A stretch of 64,000 nucleotides of DNA from Hyphodiscus hymeniophilus (Eukaryota; Ascomycota; Leotiomycetes; Helotiales; Hyphodiscaceae): the NCBI GenBank assembly GCA_016508695.1, contig VNKQ01000010.1:1054001-1118000 (forward strand), read 5' to 3'. The translations under genes were made by a program, and so were the position numbers. Every line of letters starts with the position of its first letter. Positions within the stretch are counted from its first letter, which is position 1. Below the pieces are notes generated by a model that saw only the letters and a program-made list of their open reading frames with translations, was not told the origin of the DNA and ran no database searches. Shown in pieces: positions 9,758 to 21,763 of this stretch.

Positions 9758-11505
9758 CTACTTGAAGACCTTGCCGTCAGCCCATGGGTATTCCTTGCCG
9801 TTGACAACAAGCGGCTTCTCCCATGTCCACTGCTCGTTGACAAACTCCTTGTCCTCTTCCTTGGTTGGGTCAAGCTTGGTGAACTCGTAGGACTCATAGT
9901 CGGGGGCAACGTCGAAAGCGGGAAGAGCCTCTTGACCACGAACAACGAAAGCACCCTTGATAATAGAGTCATCCTTGACACCGTAGACTGAAGCACAGCC
10001 AAAGATGTACTTGCGGGAGCCTTCGAGACGGGCAAAGAAACCACCGATTAAGTTGGAGGTCATAAAGACTTGAGTGAGCTCATCGTTGTACTTATAGTCA
10101 ACCTTCCACAATGAGTACTCGTCGGCCTTGAAATTCTCCCAGAACCACTTGAGAGCATCGGGAGTATCGTTGTTGGAATATTGACGCTTCCACTCATCGA
10201 GGACCAAAGTTGGCTTGGGAAGGGCCTCAAGAGGGTGCTTGGCCTTTGGTGCGGCTGGAGCCTCTTCTTCGTCTTCCTCGTCAGCCTCCTTGGCCTTTGG
10301 CTTTGGGGCAGCCTTAGGAGCAGCTTCCTTCTTTGGTGCCTCGGCCTTCTTGGGAGGTGTGTACTTGATAGCCTCGTCAATGAAGGAGAGCTTGTCAACA
10401 ACGGCGGAGTAGATGGGCTGGTTGTAGACGGTCTCGTACCAACGGGTAACGTTGGGGTTTTCAGAACGCCACTTCTTGTCGAAGAAGAACTGGAAGCCTC
10501 TAGAGATGATACCAGCAGCGAAGAGATCAGCAAGAGTAATACGCTCGCCAACGAGGTATGTGTTGTTGGTAAGGTGCTCCTCGACGACATTGACAGCCTT
10601 GAGTGCGGCTTTGGATGAGTCCTCAACACTCTTCTTGTTGTAAGGATCGCGGCCCACAAGAGGACGGAACCATCCACCGAGATTAGAGAGAACCTCCGAG
10701 TTAAAGTAGGACATCCATTTCAAGATAGTGGCGTAGCTATGAACTGAGTCAGTGGTGCTCGAAACGGAAGATCTATGTAACTGACTCCTGCTTAGTCTGG
10801 CCAAGGAGACTAGTCTTCTCGTTCTGGGAGGTAACTATGATTTGTCAGTACGGCTTTGATATAGATATGAAAACAATAGCCATAGTTGGGAGAAGTGCTC
10901 AGAGTCTAATTATTAAAAATCAACACGGATGATTAAGACAGGGATAACTGTTGACATTTTCTTTCATCATAGCAAAACTTGTAGAAGGTCGAGTGGCCCA
11001 GTATTGTGACAACACTTGACAGAAAATTATTCCACTCACTGTAGATGGCGATAGCGACGCACTCGTGTAAAGTGTAACCATCAGCGCCGACGAATGTTGG
11101 GACCTTTCCGAGCTTGTTGAGCGAGAGATACTCGGACGAGAGTCCCTTTGCAGGCCTGTAGAGTGAGGAAGTCAGCACTGATTGATAAGTGAGGCAAAAA
11201 TATCTATGGCAAAGCATCCGAGAACGCGGTAAGGATACAGTTGCGGCAGGACTTGAAGAATAGCAATGATCTAGCCAAAATGAAATAGATACAAAGAATG
11301 GACTACTCACTCGGTCTCAACAATCTCAAGCTCGATGTTGTTTGCCTTAGCAACAGCTTTTGAAGAAGTCAGCATTGAAGCTCTTAACCGGAAAAGTTTT
11401 GCGCCAGAAGCAGCATGGGCACTTGAAAGGGGGCGGGGACTACAAACCCTTGATTGCTGTGCTTCTGGGGTTGCCCGCGTAAGTGTAAAGTTTTCCGAAG
11501 GCCAT
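9758..11505 (-). CDS. translation elongation factor 1B subunit gamma (eEF1Bgamma)
   Basis: The gamma subunit scaffolds the eEF1B guanine-nucleotide exchange complex that recharges eEF1A with GTP in the cytosol. Exon 1 starts at ATG 11505 with MAFGKLYTYAGNPRSTAIK; splicing joins AVAKANNIELEIVETE, then AKGLSSEYLSLNKLGKVP, the GST N-domain. After a 216-nt intron (10824-11039), unusually long for this window, comes the small exon NEKTSLLGQTKQE, then the GST C-domain (NNTYLVGERITLADLFAAGI). A charged Ala/Lys/Pro linker (KAEAPKKEAAPKAAPKPK..EEDEEE) leads to the conserved eEF1G domain, PTLVLDEWKRQYSNNDTPDA to YPWADGKVFK. About 410 residues, full length. Divergent from uS9m, with 180 bp between start codons. 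Confidence 0.95.
10895..10975 (-). ncRNA. candidate intronic C/D-box snoRNA in the eEF1Bgamma gene
   Basis: On the coding strand, inside the 216-nt intron (10824-11039), a perfect C box ATGATGA (10964-10970) is followed 61 nt later by a D box CTGA (10899-10902). TGC upstream and GCA downstream could form a short terminal stem. The other introns here are mostly about 50-80 nt, so the extra length is notable. The stem is weak, no clear C'/D' pair is seen, and the sequence before the D box is A/T-rich, so this is tentative. Confidence 0.25.
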
Positions 11506-11685
11506 GATTTCGATGTTGTTGGGTTCAAGGGATGTGGTTTGGAGTAGGAGGAAAAATCGAAGAGCTTTTAAGTATTTCTGTGGTCGGCAAACTTAGCGCC
11601 TAAATTCTAGCGCAAGCGAGAGCGACCATTCGGACCTGGCCAGGAAATCTCCAGATATCAGCAACTTCAAGCCACAGTCCTCAAC
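11506..11685. promoter_or_regulatory. divergent promoter of eEF1Bgamma and uS9m
   Basis: 180 bp separate the start codons of a cytosolic translation factor and a mitochondrial ribosomal protein. The interval includes TTAGCGCC and CTAGCGCAAGCG, a repeated TAGCGC core, near 11594-11615. No TATA box. Shared regulation is inferred from spacing only. Confidence 0.45.
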
Positions 11686-12688
11686 ATGAAGAAGGTAGCA
11701 TGGCTGCCTCTAAGCTTAAGGGAAGGCCTTCGATGTGCCTGCCCCTCGAGACCAACGATCCCGAGACCTTCATCGCGGCGGCACCTCCTGAACGCATCCC
11801 AATTTTGCACTTCGACACGATTACAAGCTGGAATCGCTGCCCCTGAGATCAAGTTCTTCGGACAAGAACAAGAGGACGGCGAGGAACCCCCCTTCTACGC
11901 TCGACTGGTCCCCGCATCACCATCATACTTCACCGCTCAACCGGTTTTCATAGACGATCTCCTGCAGCTCCAAAACCTTCTACGCCGTTATGCGAATCTG
12001 CCAACGGTGAAGCCGATTGATGCGCCTCGAGTGGCTTGGATATCAATCCGAGAATACAGAAACGTAGCTGGCGAAACGGTGAAGAATTCCAAGTACAGCG
12101 AGATCGTCGAGATCCTACAACGCCTCAACCAAATACACCCATCTGTCACCCCTTCCGAAGTGACGGAGGCTTTGAACAACTACAAGCGCAGCGTCAACCA
12201 TTTCCAAAATGTCACGAAACAGCCCTTTGTAAACGAGGGAGGACTAGCTCTCGGTGCTGGAAGACGGAAAGCAGCAACTGCAAGAGCTTGGTTGGTGGAG
12301 GGTACCGGAGAGGTGCTGGTCAATGGGAAGACACTCGCACAAGCTTTTGGACGAATCCATGACAGGGAGAGCGTCATCTGGGCACTGAAGGCAACAGACA
12401 GGATTGATAAATATAATGTATGGGCACTTTGCGAGGGAGGTGGGAGTACTGGTCAAGCCGAGGCTCTGACCCTGGCGGTTGGGAAAGCGTTACTCGGACA
12501 TGAACCAGCTTTGAAACCAGCGTTGAGAAGAGGTAAGTTCTAATTCCTTTGAGGAATGCTGATCTTACTATGAGTGATTCACTAACATGTTTGCAGCCGG
12601 TTGTGTTACTCGGGATCCGAGAAGGGTAGAAAGAAAGAAGCCAGGAAGAGTCAAGGCCAGGAAGATGCCTACTTGGGTGAAGAGGTAG
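11686..12688 (+). CDS. MRPS9: mitochondrial small-subunit ribosomal protein uS9m (MRPS9)
   Basis: Component of the mitoribosomal small subunit near the P site. Exon 1 encodes an Arg/Ser-rich N-terminus suited to mitochondrial import (MKKVAWLPLSLREGLRCACP), then a fungal-specific region (SPSYFTAQPVFIDDLLQLQNLLRRY). The uS9 domain starts near residue 185 with GLALGAGRRKAATARAWLVEG, followed by GEVLVNGKTLAQAF and GSTGQAEALTLAVGKALL. Intron from about 12534 (GTAAGT) to 12597 (GCAG) joins RR to AGCVTRDPRRVERKKPGRVK and the basic tail ending WVKR, TAG at 12686-12688. The tail contacts the P-site tRNA in bacterial uS9. About 313 residues, normal for fungal MRPS9. Confidence 0.94.
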
Positions 12689-12885
12689 CCTCTCATTGTA
12701 TGTATACTGTACAAATTTACTGTGGTGCAAGCCATTGATCCAAGAACACTTGGCTGTTGTCAAAAGATTTATTTAAGTCGCATCTTCGTTGGATTGAAAG
12801 AAGTGTCGTGAAAACTCATGTGAATTGGACCTGAGGATCTCAAATTGATACGGGTGGTTTTGTATGTCAAAGGTGATGCTACCAA

Positions 12886-13131
12886 ATGGGCTTTTTCATA
12901 ACCTTAGCCGCGACGATGCTCTTGCTCAGAGTATTCAAGATAACACAACATTTCTTTCCAGCTCAGTGGCCAGAAACGAATGTACGGACTACAGGTGACT
13001 CAAGCAATAGCTCGAGGTTGACACATCCGAAACTCGATGCAAACGTCGATCTCCTGGGCAATGAACATCAGAAGAAATGGTTAGGACAATCGCCCATTGC
13101 TCCAGGGCGGGTTGGATTATCCTCCATATGA
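12886..13131 (+). CDS. weak candidate small protein with N-terminal hydrophobic segment (81 aa)
   Basis: An 81-codon frame whose N-terminus, MGFFITLAATMLLLRVF, could be a signal anchor, followed by a polar tail (SSNSSRLTHPKLDANVDLL). It has no recognisable family and a poor start context, and it sits 200 bp downstream of uS9m. It could be chance. Confidence 0.15.
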   Translation: MGFFITLAATMLLLRVFKITQHFFPAQWPETNVRTTGDSSNSSRLTHPKLDANVDLLGNEHQKKWLGQSPIAPGRVGLSSI

Positions 13132-13438
13132 TTTAAACTCCGACGTTGTACTCACACAAGAGTGCCTCCATCTCTAATCACTCCAGTCGTCCCATGTGCT
13201 GGTCATTAGAAAAAGATAGTGTACTTGTGACCCATGCTGATGGATGAGTCGAATCAACACTTGGACTTTTGCAGGCTCCTTTTGACCCTCACTAGAGCAG
13301 GGACGGACAATGAACACACCCAAAAGGGCAATACTTTGGAACGCAGATAAGCTTGAATACTTACGAGATTACCGTAATCGTCAAAGACATGAAGCACATG
13401 TCACAATCTCATAGACACTCGATACCTATCAGTCATAC

Positions 13439-14515
13439 TTGCTTTTTCTTCCACCCCCAGTCGAGCTCAGAACTAGGGAGGTTCGTGTTCGTTCGCCAAA
13501 CACCATCCACCAAACTCAATACCACCTCACCCACACCAATGATAGCTCCGATAAACATGCAAGCCCCTTACCCCCTTCGCTTCTTCGCCCTCCACCAATC
13601 CCATCAAGCCCTCTCTCGGCTCTCATTATTGTCTCACACCCTCTGACATCCTCACACCCCAACTCTCAAAGCCAAGCCTCCCTCCATCCATCTAAGAAAG
13701 CACAGGCCCCCGACCAAGCGATGCCGAACCCAGGTCCACGGCATCAGGATTTCCAGATCCTGCATGTCTCGAAGCCTCATTCATCAGTCATCCACCGCCC
13801 CATCACCCCGTCATCTCAGCCCAATCCGATCTCCATCTTGACGTATCACAAAGAGTCCAGCCACTCTGCATCGTCCACACTCGTACAGCAACCTTCCCTT
13901 CTCAAATACAATCCCACGTCTGCCCCAGCCCAGCTCAGCTCCCTGGTATCATATCATATCCTGCGTGTATCCGAGCGCGCCGCACAGCACAGCTCAGCCG
14001 GTCGGGAGTCGGGACTCGGGAGTCATGAATACAACAAGCCCTTCAACTCCCCTTGGTTGACACCGTCGTCGCGAGTCACGACCCTTTCAAAGTGCAGAAC
14101 CGTGGCTTCGGCGCATCAAGCAGCATGCAACCTGTGCGAAGCATTTACGAATGTAGATCTGCCTGCGACGCCTGCCCCGCACGGACTGTCACTGTGGCGG
14201 CGTGGCTCCCCCCGCTGGAAGGGAAACTATTGGAATTCCGATACCCATGATCTTGCTGATCCTCGATCTCGAAAGCCTCAAACGGAGATCCTCTTTGCCG
14301 AGAGGTCGCATGGGGACCTATTTCAGATTTCAGATATCAGACATGAGCTAGTTCCTGTGTCTGTGATTGTGATTGTGATATTGGTTGAGCTGCCCGATGA
14401 AAAGCAAAGATCGTCGGATCACGCCTTTTCCGTTTCCTACAGATCTACGAGATCCGCTTTTGCTTCTTTTCCCGCCGCGATAACCGCAGTCTGCCCAAGT
14501 TCTGAAGGTCTTTGA
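13439..14515 (+). CDS. doubtful 358-codon Ser/Pro/His-rich open frame
   Basis: The longest unexplained frame in the window. Composition is dominated by Ser, Pro, His, Thr and Leu, with no domain, signal peptide or repeat. The first half coincides with C/T-rich DNA that contains few stop codons in any plus frame, and shorter overlapping frames exist (13353-13646). No promoter or splice signals stand out. I think it more likely to be chance than a gene, but its length makes it worth a transcript check. Confidence 0.15.
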   Translation: MLFLPPPVELRTREVRVRSPNTIHQTQYHLTHTNDSSDKHASPLPPSLLRPPPIPSSPLSALIIVSHPLTSSHPNSQSQASLHPSKKAQAPDQAMPNPGPRHQDFQILHVSKPHSSVIHRPITPSSQPNPISILTYHKESSHSASSTLVQQPSLLKYNPTSAPAQLSSLVSYHILRVSERAAQHSSAGRESGLGSHEYNKPFNSPWLTPSSRVTTLSKCRTVASAHQAACNLCEAFTNVDLPATPAPHGLSLWRRGSPRWKGNYWNSDTHDLADPRSRKPQTEILFAERSHGDLFQISDIRHELVPVSVIVIVILVELPDEKQRSSDHAFSVSYRSTRSAFASFPAAITAVCPSSEGL

Positions 14516-14958
14516 ACACATACGAGATGGATTCCGCCGTCTCGATACTGACAAAAGAAATCAACAGGAGGTTGTGCTGGCGAAAAGCCGAACTGGCGGG
14601 CTCGGTCTGTATTAATATTCTGAGTTCTGATATGTGCAAGCCCTATCGTACTTATTCTACACAAGTTGCTTCAGCACCACCAGTTTCCAAGGGTCTAGCA
14701 GACTTCAATGGTTGCTTGTGAAAGCCCGCCCCTGTATCGTTCGTCGTGACTGTCGTCCCCCACGTAATTCTAACACCTTCATGCCCCTAATGAGCCCCGT
14801 AAATGCCATATCCACCAACACCATACACAGATAGCCCCCAGTACAGCCATATTGGTATCGATCAAAGGGAGACGATGGAACGCTAAAGTCGACACGTTGA
14901 TGCCCTATAGACTGACTACACAGAAGCGGAAAATTTCAGGAGGTCTGACACAGGCTCT

Positions 14959-16241
14959 TCAAGGTGGTGCTCGGCTCGATCCCACGTCCTGAACACCCTC
15001 GATGGATTCTTGAAGGTCCAAACATTCCATCAGAACTGCCATCTTTAGTTAGCATAGAAACTCGTATGAACACGTACAAAACTAGCATACCGTTCATTAT
15101 CTGTTCCTCCGCAACACCGTATTGATAGTCTACCAACCCATGCTTCTCAATGAGATCGCACATCCGTATTAAATCCTTCGCCATCTTGGAAATGAATTCT
15201 TGAGACATCAGGCTCTGGGGCTGCTGTATTCTTTGTCCCGCATCTAACATATCCTTCTGCCTCTGAAATATGCTGAGCCATGCCGTGTTAAATTCTCCCC
15301 AGAGTCGTACTCGATCGGCATGGAGTGCAATTTCGTCTACAGTAAGGCCTTCATCAGAAAATTAGTTTGGAGATCCGACAGAAGAAATGGGGCGTACCGA
15401 GATCCCCAACATGCCCCAGTAACCACTCCGACACTTCGAGCAGGGACGAGCTTGCTTCAGCTAACCTGCCGTTTATGATGTTCTGAAAAATCTCCTTTAA
15501 TGCGGTCTGATATGTCGTGTATGCCGCTTCCATTCCTGGGCCTTGCGGAGGGAACTCTGCCTCCTCCATCATTTCTGGTTGACCTTGAGGAATTCCCCCA
15601 ATTGCCATGTTGCCGGGATAGCCTTGCTGAAGGAGAGGAGTTCGATCTGCAGGACTCTGCTGGTGTTGTTGGTACACATTCGAGGAGCTCGAGGACGCAT
15701 GTTGCTGTAAGTTTGGTGGGCCAGGTGTACTGGTTGGCTCGTTTGTGAAGTAAGGTCCTGCCACGTCCGACAACATTTGCATGCCTGCGGGTTGCCGCGC
15801 TTGAAATTGCTGTGCTGAATCGTAGACATTGGTTGGTGTTGGTTGTTGTGCAACATTGTACATCAGCTCTGGGTTGTAAGCGGTGAAACTTGGCTGCTGG
15901 CGTTGATCTTGAGGGTACCCTGCCTGATATTGCATCGTATTCGGTGGTAGTGCAGCTGGAAATGAATTTGCGGACTCTTGATAGTAGGTAGGGTATGCTG
16001 TTGCGCCTGCTCCCCTTGCGGCCGCAGGTGATGTTGTTGGTGGTGCAGGGCGGTATCTTTCAGAGGAAGAGCCCGAGATGCCTCGTGGTTGACTTTGATC
16101 TGCATTGAATCTTGAGTCTGGTCCTGAATATGGCGCATCGTTCTGCCTTCTTCGGCGATTATTGTCGTCCATGCCACGCACTGACGTCGTAGGAGATCTC
16201 TTCAATAACGAATCAACCTGGAGTCGATGCGCCGCCGGCAA
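14959..16241 (-). CDS. unknown protein: Q/P/S-rich N-terminus and helical C-terminal domain
   Basis: Three exons. Exon 1 (from ATG 16241, or the second ATG at 16172, MDDNNRRRRQ, which I prefer) encodes a disordered Gln/Pro/Ser-rich region of about 200 residues, followed by TYQTALKEIFQNIINGRLAEAS. Intron 1 (GTACGC..CTGTAG) joins GDL to DEIALHADRVRLWGEFNTAW. Exon 2 continues RQKDMLDAGQRIQQPQSLM and ISKMAKDLIRMCDLIEKHGL. Intron 2 joins EEQIMN to VLMECLDLQESIEGVQ, with TGA at 14959-14961. The C-terminal half, about 150 residues, is predicted helical with regular hydrophobics and clearly under coding constraint. The layout resembles a fungal transcriptional or adaptor protein. I do not recognise the family. 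Confidence 0.75.
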
Positions 16242-18591
16242 CGAGACGGGTGTGGAGTGGAGGAGTGCCAGCTTGTAGACTTCTTCGTTCCCAAATTCGT
16301 TATAAGTTCAACCTCTTCAAAGGATCGCAAAAGTTTGCCTGGGTTCTGAGAAGTTCTGCAATCAAGTGATGGCCTCGCCTCGTGTCCTACTCATATCATT
16401 ATTAGCGATGATCTTCAGCGTGTTGCAGAAAGTAAACAAGTTTACCTGAATCTCGCGACAAGACGTATTTCTTGAATTCCGGCTGTGGCCTATGCGGTCT
16501 TCAGAATTTCAGGACAATTGGATGTTGGTACAGTGCACAACAGGACAATAAGCTTGACGCCACAAATTTCGACCAATGTATCGTTGGATTAGAGCGCTTT
16601 TGACCAAACGTGGTACAGTTTCACTCAGCCTTTGATTATGCGCAGAGAGGGCGTGTATTGGTTCAACAAGTCGTCCACCACTTCGTCATCTGCTGCTGAG
16701 TCGTTCCTTCCGCTTGTTGCACGCAACTTTTGGCGCCGGATCTGCAACAAGAACCGGCTACTGAAAAAGATGGACAACGTTGTCCGCGTTCCAACTCAAT
16801 GCCAACTGCGGACCCAGAAGCCCAAGGCTCTTATCAAAACGTCGTGAGAGAAGCTGTTCCTTAATAGGCTGTGCCCGTCCAATGCACGCTCTAGTATCCC
16901 GAAGGAGTTCTGTTCACGTTTCCAGAGTAAGATACTCGTGACTAGATAGAGAGTACGATCCGGAGTCAAAAGTACTCGTTGCCCGATGCTAAGATATATG
17001 GACGCTGGACTCGAATGTGCGACTCCCGCGGATCTCGGAATATGTCACCTTACTCTGCGCAAGGACTGGGTCGCATGGAGTAAAACACTGAGTTCGAACG
17101 GTCGAGGGTGATACGCGCCTAACCAGAACCTGTTAAGCAACAGAGTGAAGTTGGAATAGAGTAAGAGTTACGGAATCGGCTTCAAAGTCTCCCTCCAACA
17201 GACGGCAAGACTTGCAGCTGCGACTCCAAACCCTCGATGACTTCGTAAGGGAAGGTTTAAAGAGGGTGTGCGACGCCTAGCTTGTGCGCCGGAGATGTAT
17301 GTGATTAAAGCAGATCGGGCCTTAGCCCTGGAGCTATTGGTTGGCGTCTTGATCGCCTCAGATGGTAGACTGTGGCGCAATGAGAATGTTTTCGTCAGAG
17401 CGGAGAGGTTTCGATGCGAGCCAACACTGGCTACACACGACTTGCTCGAGACACCCAATGAAGACCTCTGGAATGCTCCGAGTTTTTGCCCTGGCCACCT
17501 CGACTTGCAGCCGCTACTGTCAGGTACGGATTCGTTATTTCGAGGCTACTTGCTATGGGGCCACCTCATCCTTTTAAACGAGGAAAAGATAGACGTGAAG
17601 AGCCCCGCACGACAATCGAGGAGCGTTGTTGACGAGTCTGAAGCCTTGAGTGGATGATTTGTGTTGTCAAGCCTGCAGCAGGCAGTTGGGATAGTTGGGA
17701 TGAATGCGATTGGGCAGAACAGAGACGATGGGTATGGTACAGTTGTATTTGGGAAGGGGAAAATAAGGTTGAAAGAGCTCTTGCAGCGTAAGATCAGCAT
17801 TGAAGAAGGGATCCTTGAAGAAACATATAGGCCCTTCGGGGGTTTTTGGGCAGCCAGACGCACTTGCCAGGGCTTATTTAGAGTCGATCAAGGCGCAACG
17901 CTAAGTAGTGATCGCCGGATAGGGCGATGCCAGGAATGTGAGATATGAGCAGATTCTCCAGCCCGGCCATGGCGGAATAAGCCGAGGGGGTTCAGGAAGA
18001 AAAAGAACAGAAGAGGTAAGGGTGGTGGCATATATGACCAGGGTAGCGGGTTATTGATCATGGGGGTGCAATCCTTTAGATATTCAGGATGGAGGAGGGA
18101 AGGACGGAGGATGATTACTTTTCTTGCTTTTCCTTTTCCTAATTTTCTTGTTCCTGGGTTTACAAAAAGGGAGTTCTTCTCCCTTCAAGGAAACACTACC
18201 AGAACAAAAAAGAAACATAGCCAGAGGGAGGAGGCAGACGCTGACTTCTGTGCCCGTCGGCCCCAGAAGCCACCGTACGTTGGATAGGATACGTACGAGT
18301 GAGACTTGGGGTGTTCCGATGTCCTGCCGTCAAGAGCAGAGACCAGATCCAGCGAGCGCAGTGAATGAAGGAGTGAGTGATCAGTGGAACACAGACACTG
18401 CTACTAAAAATGCTGCTCCCCGAATTAACTTTTGATCTTCCATACATTCATGCATAGAAGGAGATAGGTTTGTTTCGCTTTTTGCTTACTGGCATTATTG
18501 CATCGTGGAGAGCTTCTCCAGCGTTGGTTTGCATGGTCTGGCCCTTCACCCCCCAATCCGTCCAGTGGACAACTCTCCCTGAAAGGCATAG

Positions 18592-18611
18592 ATACATACA
18601 TACATACATAC
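18592..18611. repeat. (ATAC)5 microsatellite
   Basis: Five perfect ATAC units, followed by degenerate copies (CTACC, TTACATACC, TGCATACC) to about 18632. Confidence 0.8.
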
Positions 18612-19290
18612 CTACCTTACATACCTGCATACCTCCCGTATGCCATGCAAGCTCATGCAAGCCCGTTCTTCAGCGGGCCTTCAGCGGGCCTTCAGGCACC
18701 TTTGGGCACCTGTCCTCTGGCCTTCGGCGGGGATGGGCCCTGGACCATCATCCATGATCATGAACCACAGTGCACCCGTGCCCAAGTTGGCCTAATATAG
18801 GGGCTGCAGTGCGTTACGGAGAAAAATAGTTAGAAGGTACTCGGTAGGTCGTTCGAATATATCCCTGCAACAATTATTTATTACCTCGTTAGGCCCAGAT
18901 GCAAGACATACCCCTGATCGAAAGGATCTGCACAGGCCTTGAAGAGGCAAGATTTCTCAGGGCTTCTTCAGCCAGTGGTGCGCCATCCATCGATTGCCTC
19001 AAAGTCCAGGATGCGGGATGTACAGGATACATTACAGGATACAATATGCAGAGGTAGAGTTTATACCACGACCAACAACCCTCTCAATAAATATCTGACT
19101 TCAGCTTCGTCAGTTCACGTCTCGTCACCCGAGCACAAGGCTGCGTCTTTGGCTGCTAGTCCAAGCACCCCCATACGTCGATAGCTTCCAGATCTTGGGA
19201 AAACCACCCCCAAAGGCCCCAAGTTCAAAGGGACTCGGATAATTGCCCTACCTTGTCAAGAGGATACGCCTCCTGCAGACCGCACACCAA

Positions 19291-19311
19291 CCCCCCCCCC
19301 CCCCCCCCCCC
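19291..19311. repeat. poly-C tract (21 bases)
   Basis: An uninterrupted run of 21 C. The complementary strand is 21 G and could fold as a G-quadruplex; the C strand could form an i-motif. Exact length is uncertain because homopolymers are error-prone in sequencing. Confidence 0.8.
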
Positions 19312-21763
19312 AGTAGGGAGCTAGGGAACTATCGACTATCAGCTATCAAGCCTCACCAAGGCAGCCGGGCCTTGCGGTCACCAACCAGAAAGGCTTTTAT
19401 TTGCAGGTCCATTCGGCAGCCTCCCTGGGTCCTTGAGATTCCCCTCCCAGCGCTCGCAGTAGTGACGCCACAGTTGCTATTCCTATGTGTGTGTTTCAAC
19501 TTCAATAGTGGGAGAGCTAGCTAGCTAGCAGCGATTACTCGAAAGTTGGATTTCGACGATCTTCAGTGTAGGTGCGGTGCAGGTGCAGGTCGAGCGAGCG
19601 AGGGAGACTTAAGAAACCGACCTGGGTCTGGAACGTTGGCTTCAACCATGCATGAACGAACGGATGGTTTCGTTCAATCACTGTTCACTCCTTCACACTC
19701 CTATGCAATCTTTGCGATGAACACTAAGACGAGCGCTATGATGCTCCTCCTCTCTACGAGCCCTCATTCTATTTCCATTTCAACAAACCTGGTTTCAAGG
19801 ATCGCAAAATCATCCCAATGGAGCCATCCGGATCGACAGTTGAAACATGGCAGTCATGCAATTTTGATCTGCCCTCAGCCCCAGTGAGGCTGTAGGCAGA
19901 TCATCGACGTTTTCTGTTTCGCGATCTCACACATGGCACATAGTTCCGTATAAGGGATTACCTCGCAGAGGTTCCAAGGAAGCATTTTGAGTATGCGACC
20001 CTGCAAATACAAGGCAAATCTTCAGCAACGACAGTACGACAGCCGCCATGGTCGAGTCGTCTTCGGGGAGAAGGGAATATGGCTTGAAAAAGGAATATGG
20101 CATGGATCGTCCTTAGGTGGCTAAAGCCGTTGGATCTTGCATGATAATAATGCCCGACCTTGTCGAGTCCCCTCCGAAGTTTGAACCCGACCTAACGGTG
20201 CCGAACCTGATTCTACCCAACCTGTTGATGACTCGACGACGAGATGCCAACCCCTTCCTTCTCGACGGTCGCAACACGCACATGCATTTTAGGCATTTCC
20301 CCAGCCGTGTCATCCGACCCAAACGGTCCCAGGATCCCAGGATCCCAGGAACTAAGGTGTGTCAAGCAGAACGGCGCCAGCCCTACAAGTCTCTTGCCCC
20401 TGATCTCACCTTTTCATCTCGGTTACACGGACCTGCCGAGCAAACATCTCTGTAAGGGAAAATCACCGTCTCTTCGTCAAAGCCAGACCAAGCAACAGAC
20501 CATACAGTACTCCAGAGGACAGAATACACCAACAATTCTGCTTCTTTTATACCAATCTCCACTGGCATGCGAGGGAGAAGTTCCAACGTCAATCAGTCAT
20601 TAGTTGGGGTGGCTCGAGTTTTGTTGGTGTTGCAAGTGCAACTCCAGACATGAAACGAACGCCTTACCTTCTAGAACGTTTCAATCTGAACAATCATGTT
20701 AGTTAGCGTGTGCTCGAAATACATCACTCCAGTATATTTTCTGTCAAATGCGTTTAGGGTTTTACAGAGTCTTGTCGGGCCGACATGATATCCTGGACGT
20801 TGGTCTGCATGATTCATTGTCTCTTCGTACATTCCGCATTCCAGGAGTGGGCCGATTTCTACCTCCGCAATGGACTCGTTCGCCTAGCCGCCTTATTCCC
20901 CAGATCGACCAACAATGGAGAAGAGCACTGTGTCATTGAGGTAACGTTATAGCCACACTTGGCATTAAGGCGCGAAGTTACATTGAGAGGTCGTTGATGC
21001 TCGGCAGTTCTTCAATGTAAGCCACTCGATCGCTGAAACCACCAGACGCTGTGCAGTCGGCTATCCCTCCACCACCACTACCATCTGCATGACATTCGTA
21101 CCTTAGGTACTTAGGGATAATTGCCGAAGGTTGGGCTTCCTCTTGACAAGTTGACACGCCCGACATTAAGTTTAGGAGCCGTGACGGCGGCCATCGAGAC
21201 GGTCGGCAGCGGGTTCGTAATAACTCAATGCCTGCGTTGCATGAATGAGATGAAAGCCGATTTCACGGGATGCGCCTTGGTAAGGAATGTCGTTTGTTGG
21301 ATTGGAGGATAGATGGTAAGCAATCCGAGAAGGGAAGAGAAAGTTTAAACAGGGGAAAATCTTGCACTTTCTGGGGTTCATGTCTTTCAATAGTCAACGT
21401 CTTAAGGACAGGGTCTGAAAACCTTCGCAATAGACAGCCTCATATTCCCCCAGAAATAGAGCTTACGGGCTGTAATAGAGACATCCCCTCAGAAGGTGGT
21501 GGCCACACGATTTCAAGGCGTGGGAAGCCTCACAAAAGAACTTGTAACCAGAGATTCGAACAAGAGCAAGACAATTAAAGGAGGAACGCCGTGCCATTTT
21601 CTCACGCTGAGTGATTCCTGAAGTCCTCTTCTAGATCATTTGCTCCGTCCCTTGCTATGCGGCCGGGCTTCTGAGCACTGCTCTCGAAGCTTTAGGCCAA
21701 GCAGATAGAAAGGTTATGATCTCATGCTCGTTCTCGTTCTCAAACCGCTTGAGAGATTTTTCA

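Larger units (their letters stand above)
12689..14958. other. gene-poor region, C/T- and C/A-rich in the middle
   Basis: No gene is firmly supported. The segment from about 13430 to 14100 is pyrimidine-rich and depleted in stop codons on the plus strand, which yields a long Ser/Pro/His-rich frame (13439-14515, listed separately). An 81-codon frame at 12886 is also listed separately. Confidence 0.5.
16242..21763. other. 5.5-kb gene-poor tract
   Basis: Many short overlapping frames on both strands, none with a family signature or coherent splice model. The longest are 17268-17657 and 17661-17948 on the plus strand and 17168-17458 and 17546-17863 on the minus strand. Holds microsatellites: ATAC repeats at 18592-18611, a poly-C run at 19291-19311, and the tandem CCCAGGAT at about 20327-20351. 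Base composition is not strongly A/T-shifted, so there is no obvious RIP-degraded transposon. Confidence 0.5.

Noticed and set aside
17020..17110. Possible tRNA (GAGTTCGAACGGTC resembles a B box)
   Set aside because: No A box at proper spacing and no acceptor stem or cloverleaf could be drawn.
17168..17948. Adjacent frames on both strands that might be a degraded transposon or a gene
   Set aside because: No recognisable domain, terminal repeats or coherent splice model. Base composition is not RIP-like.
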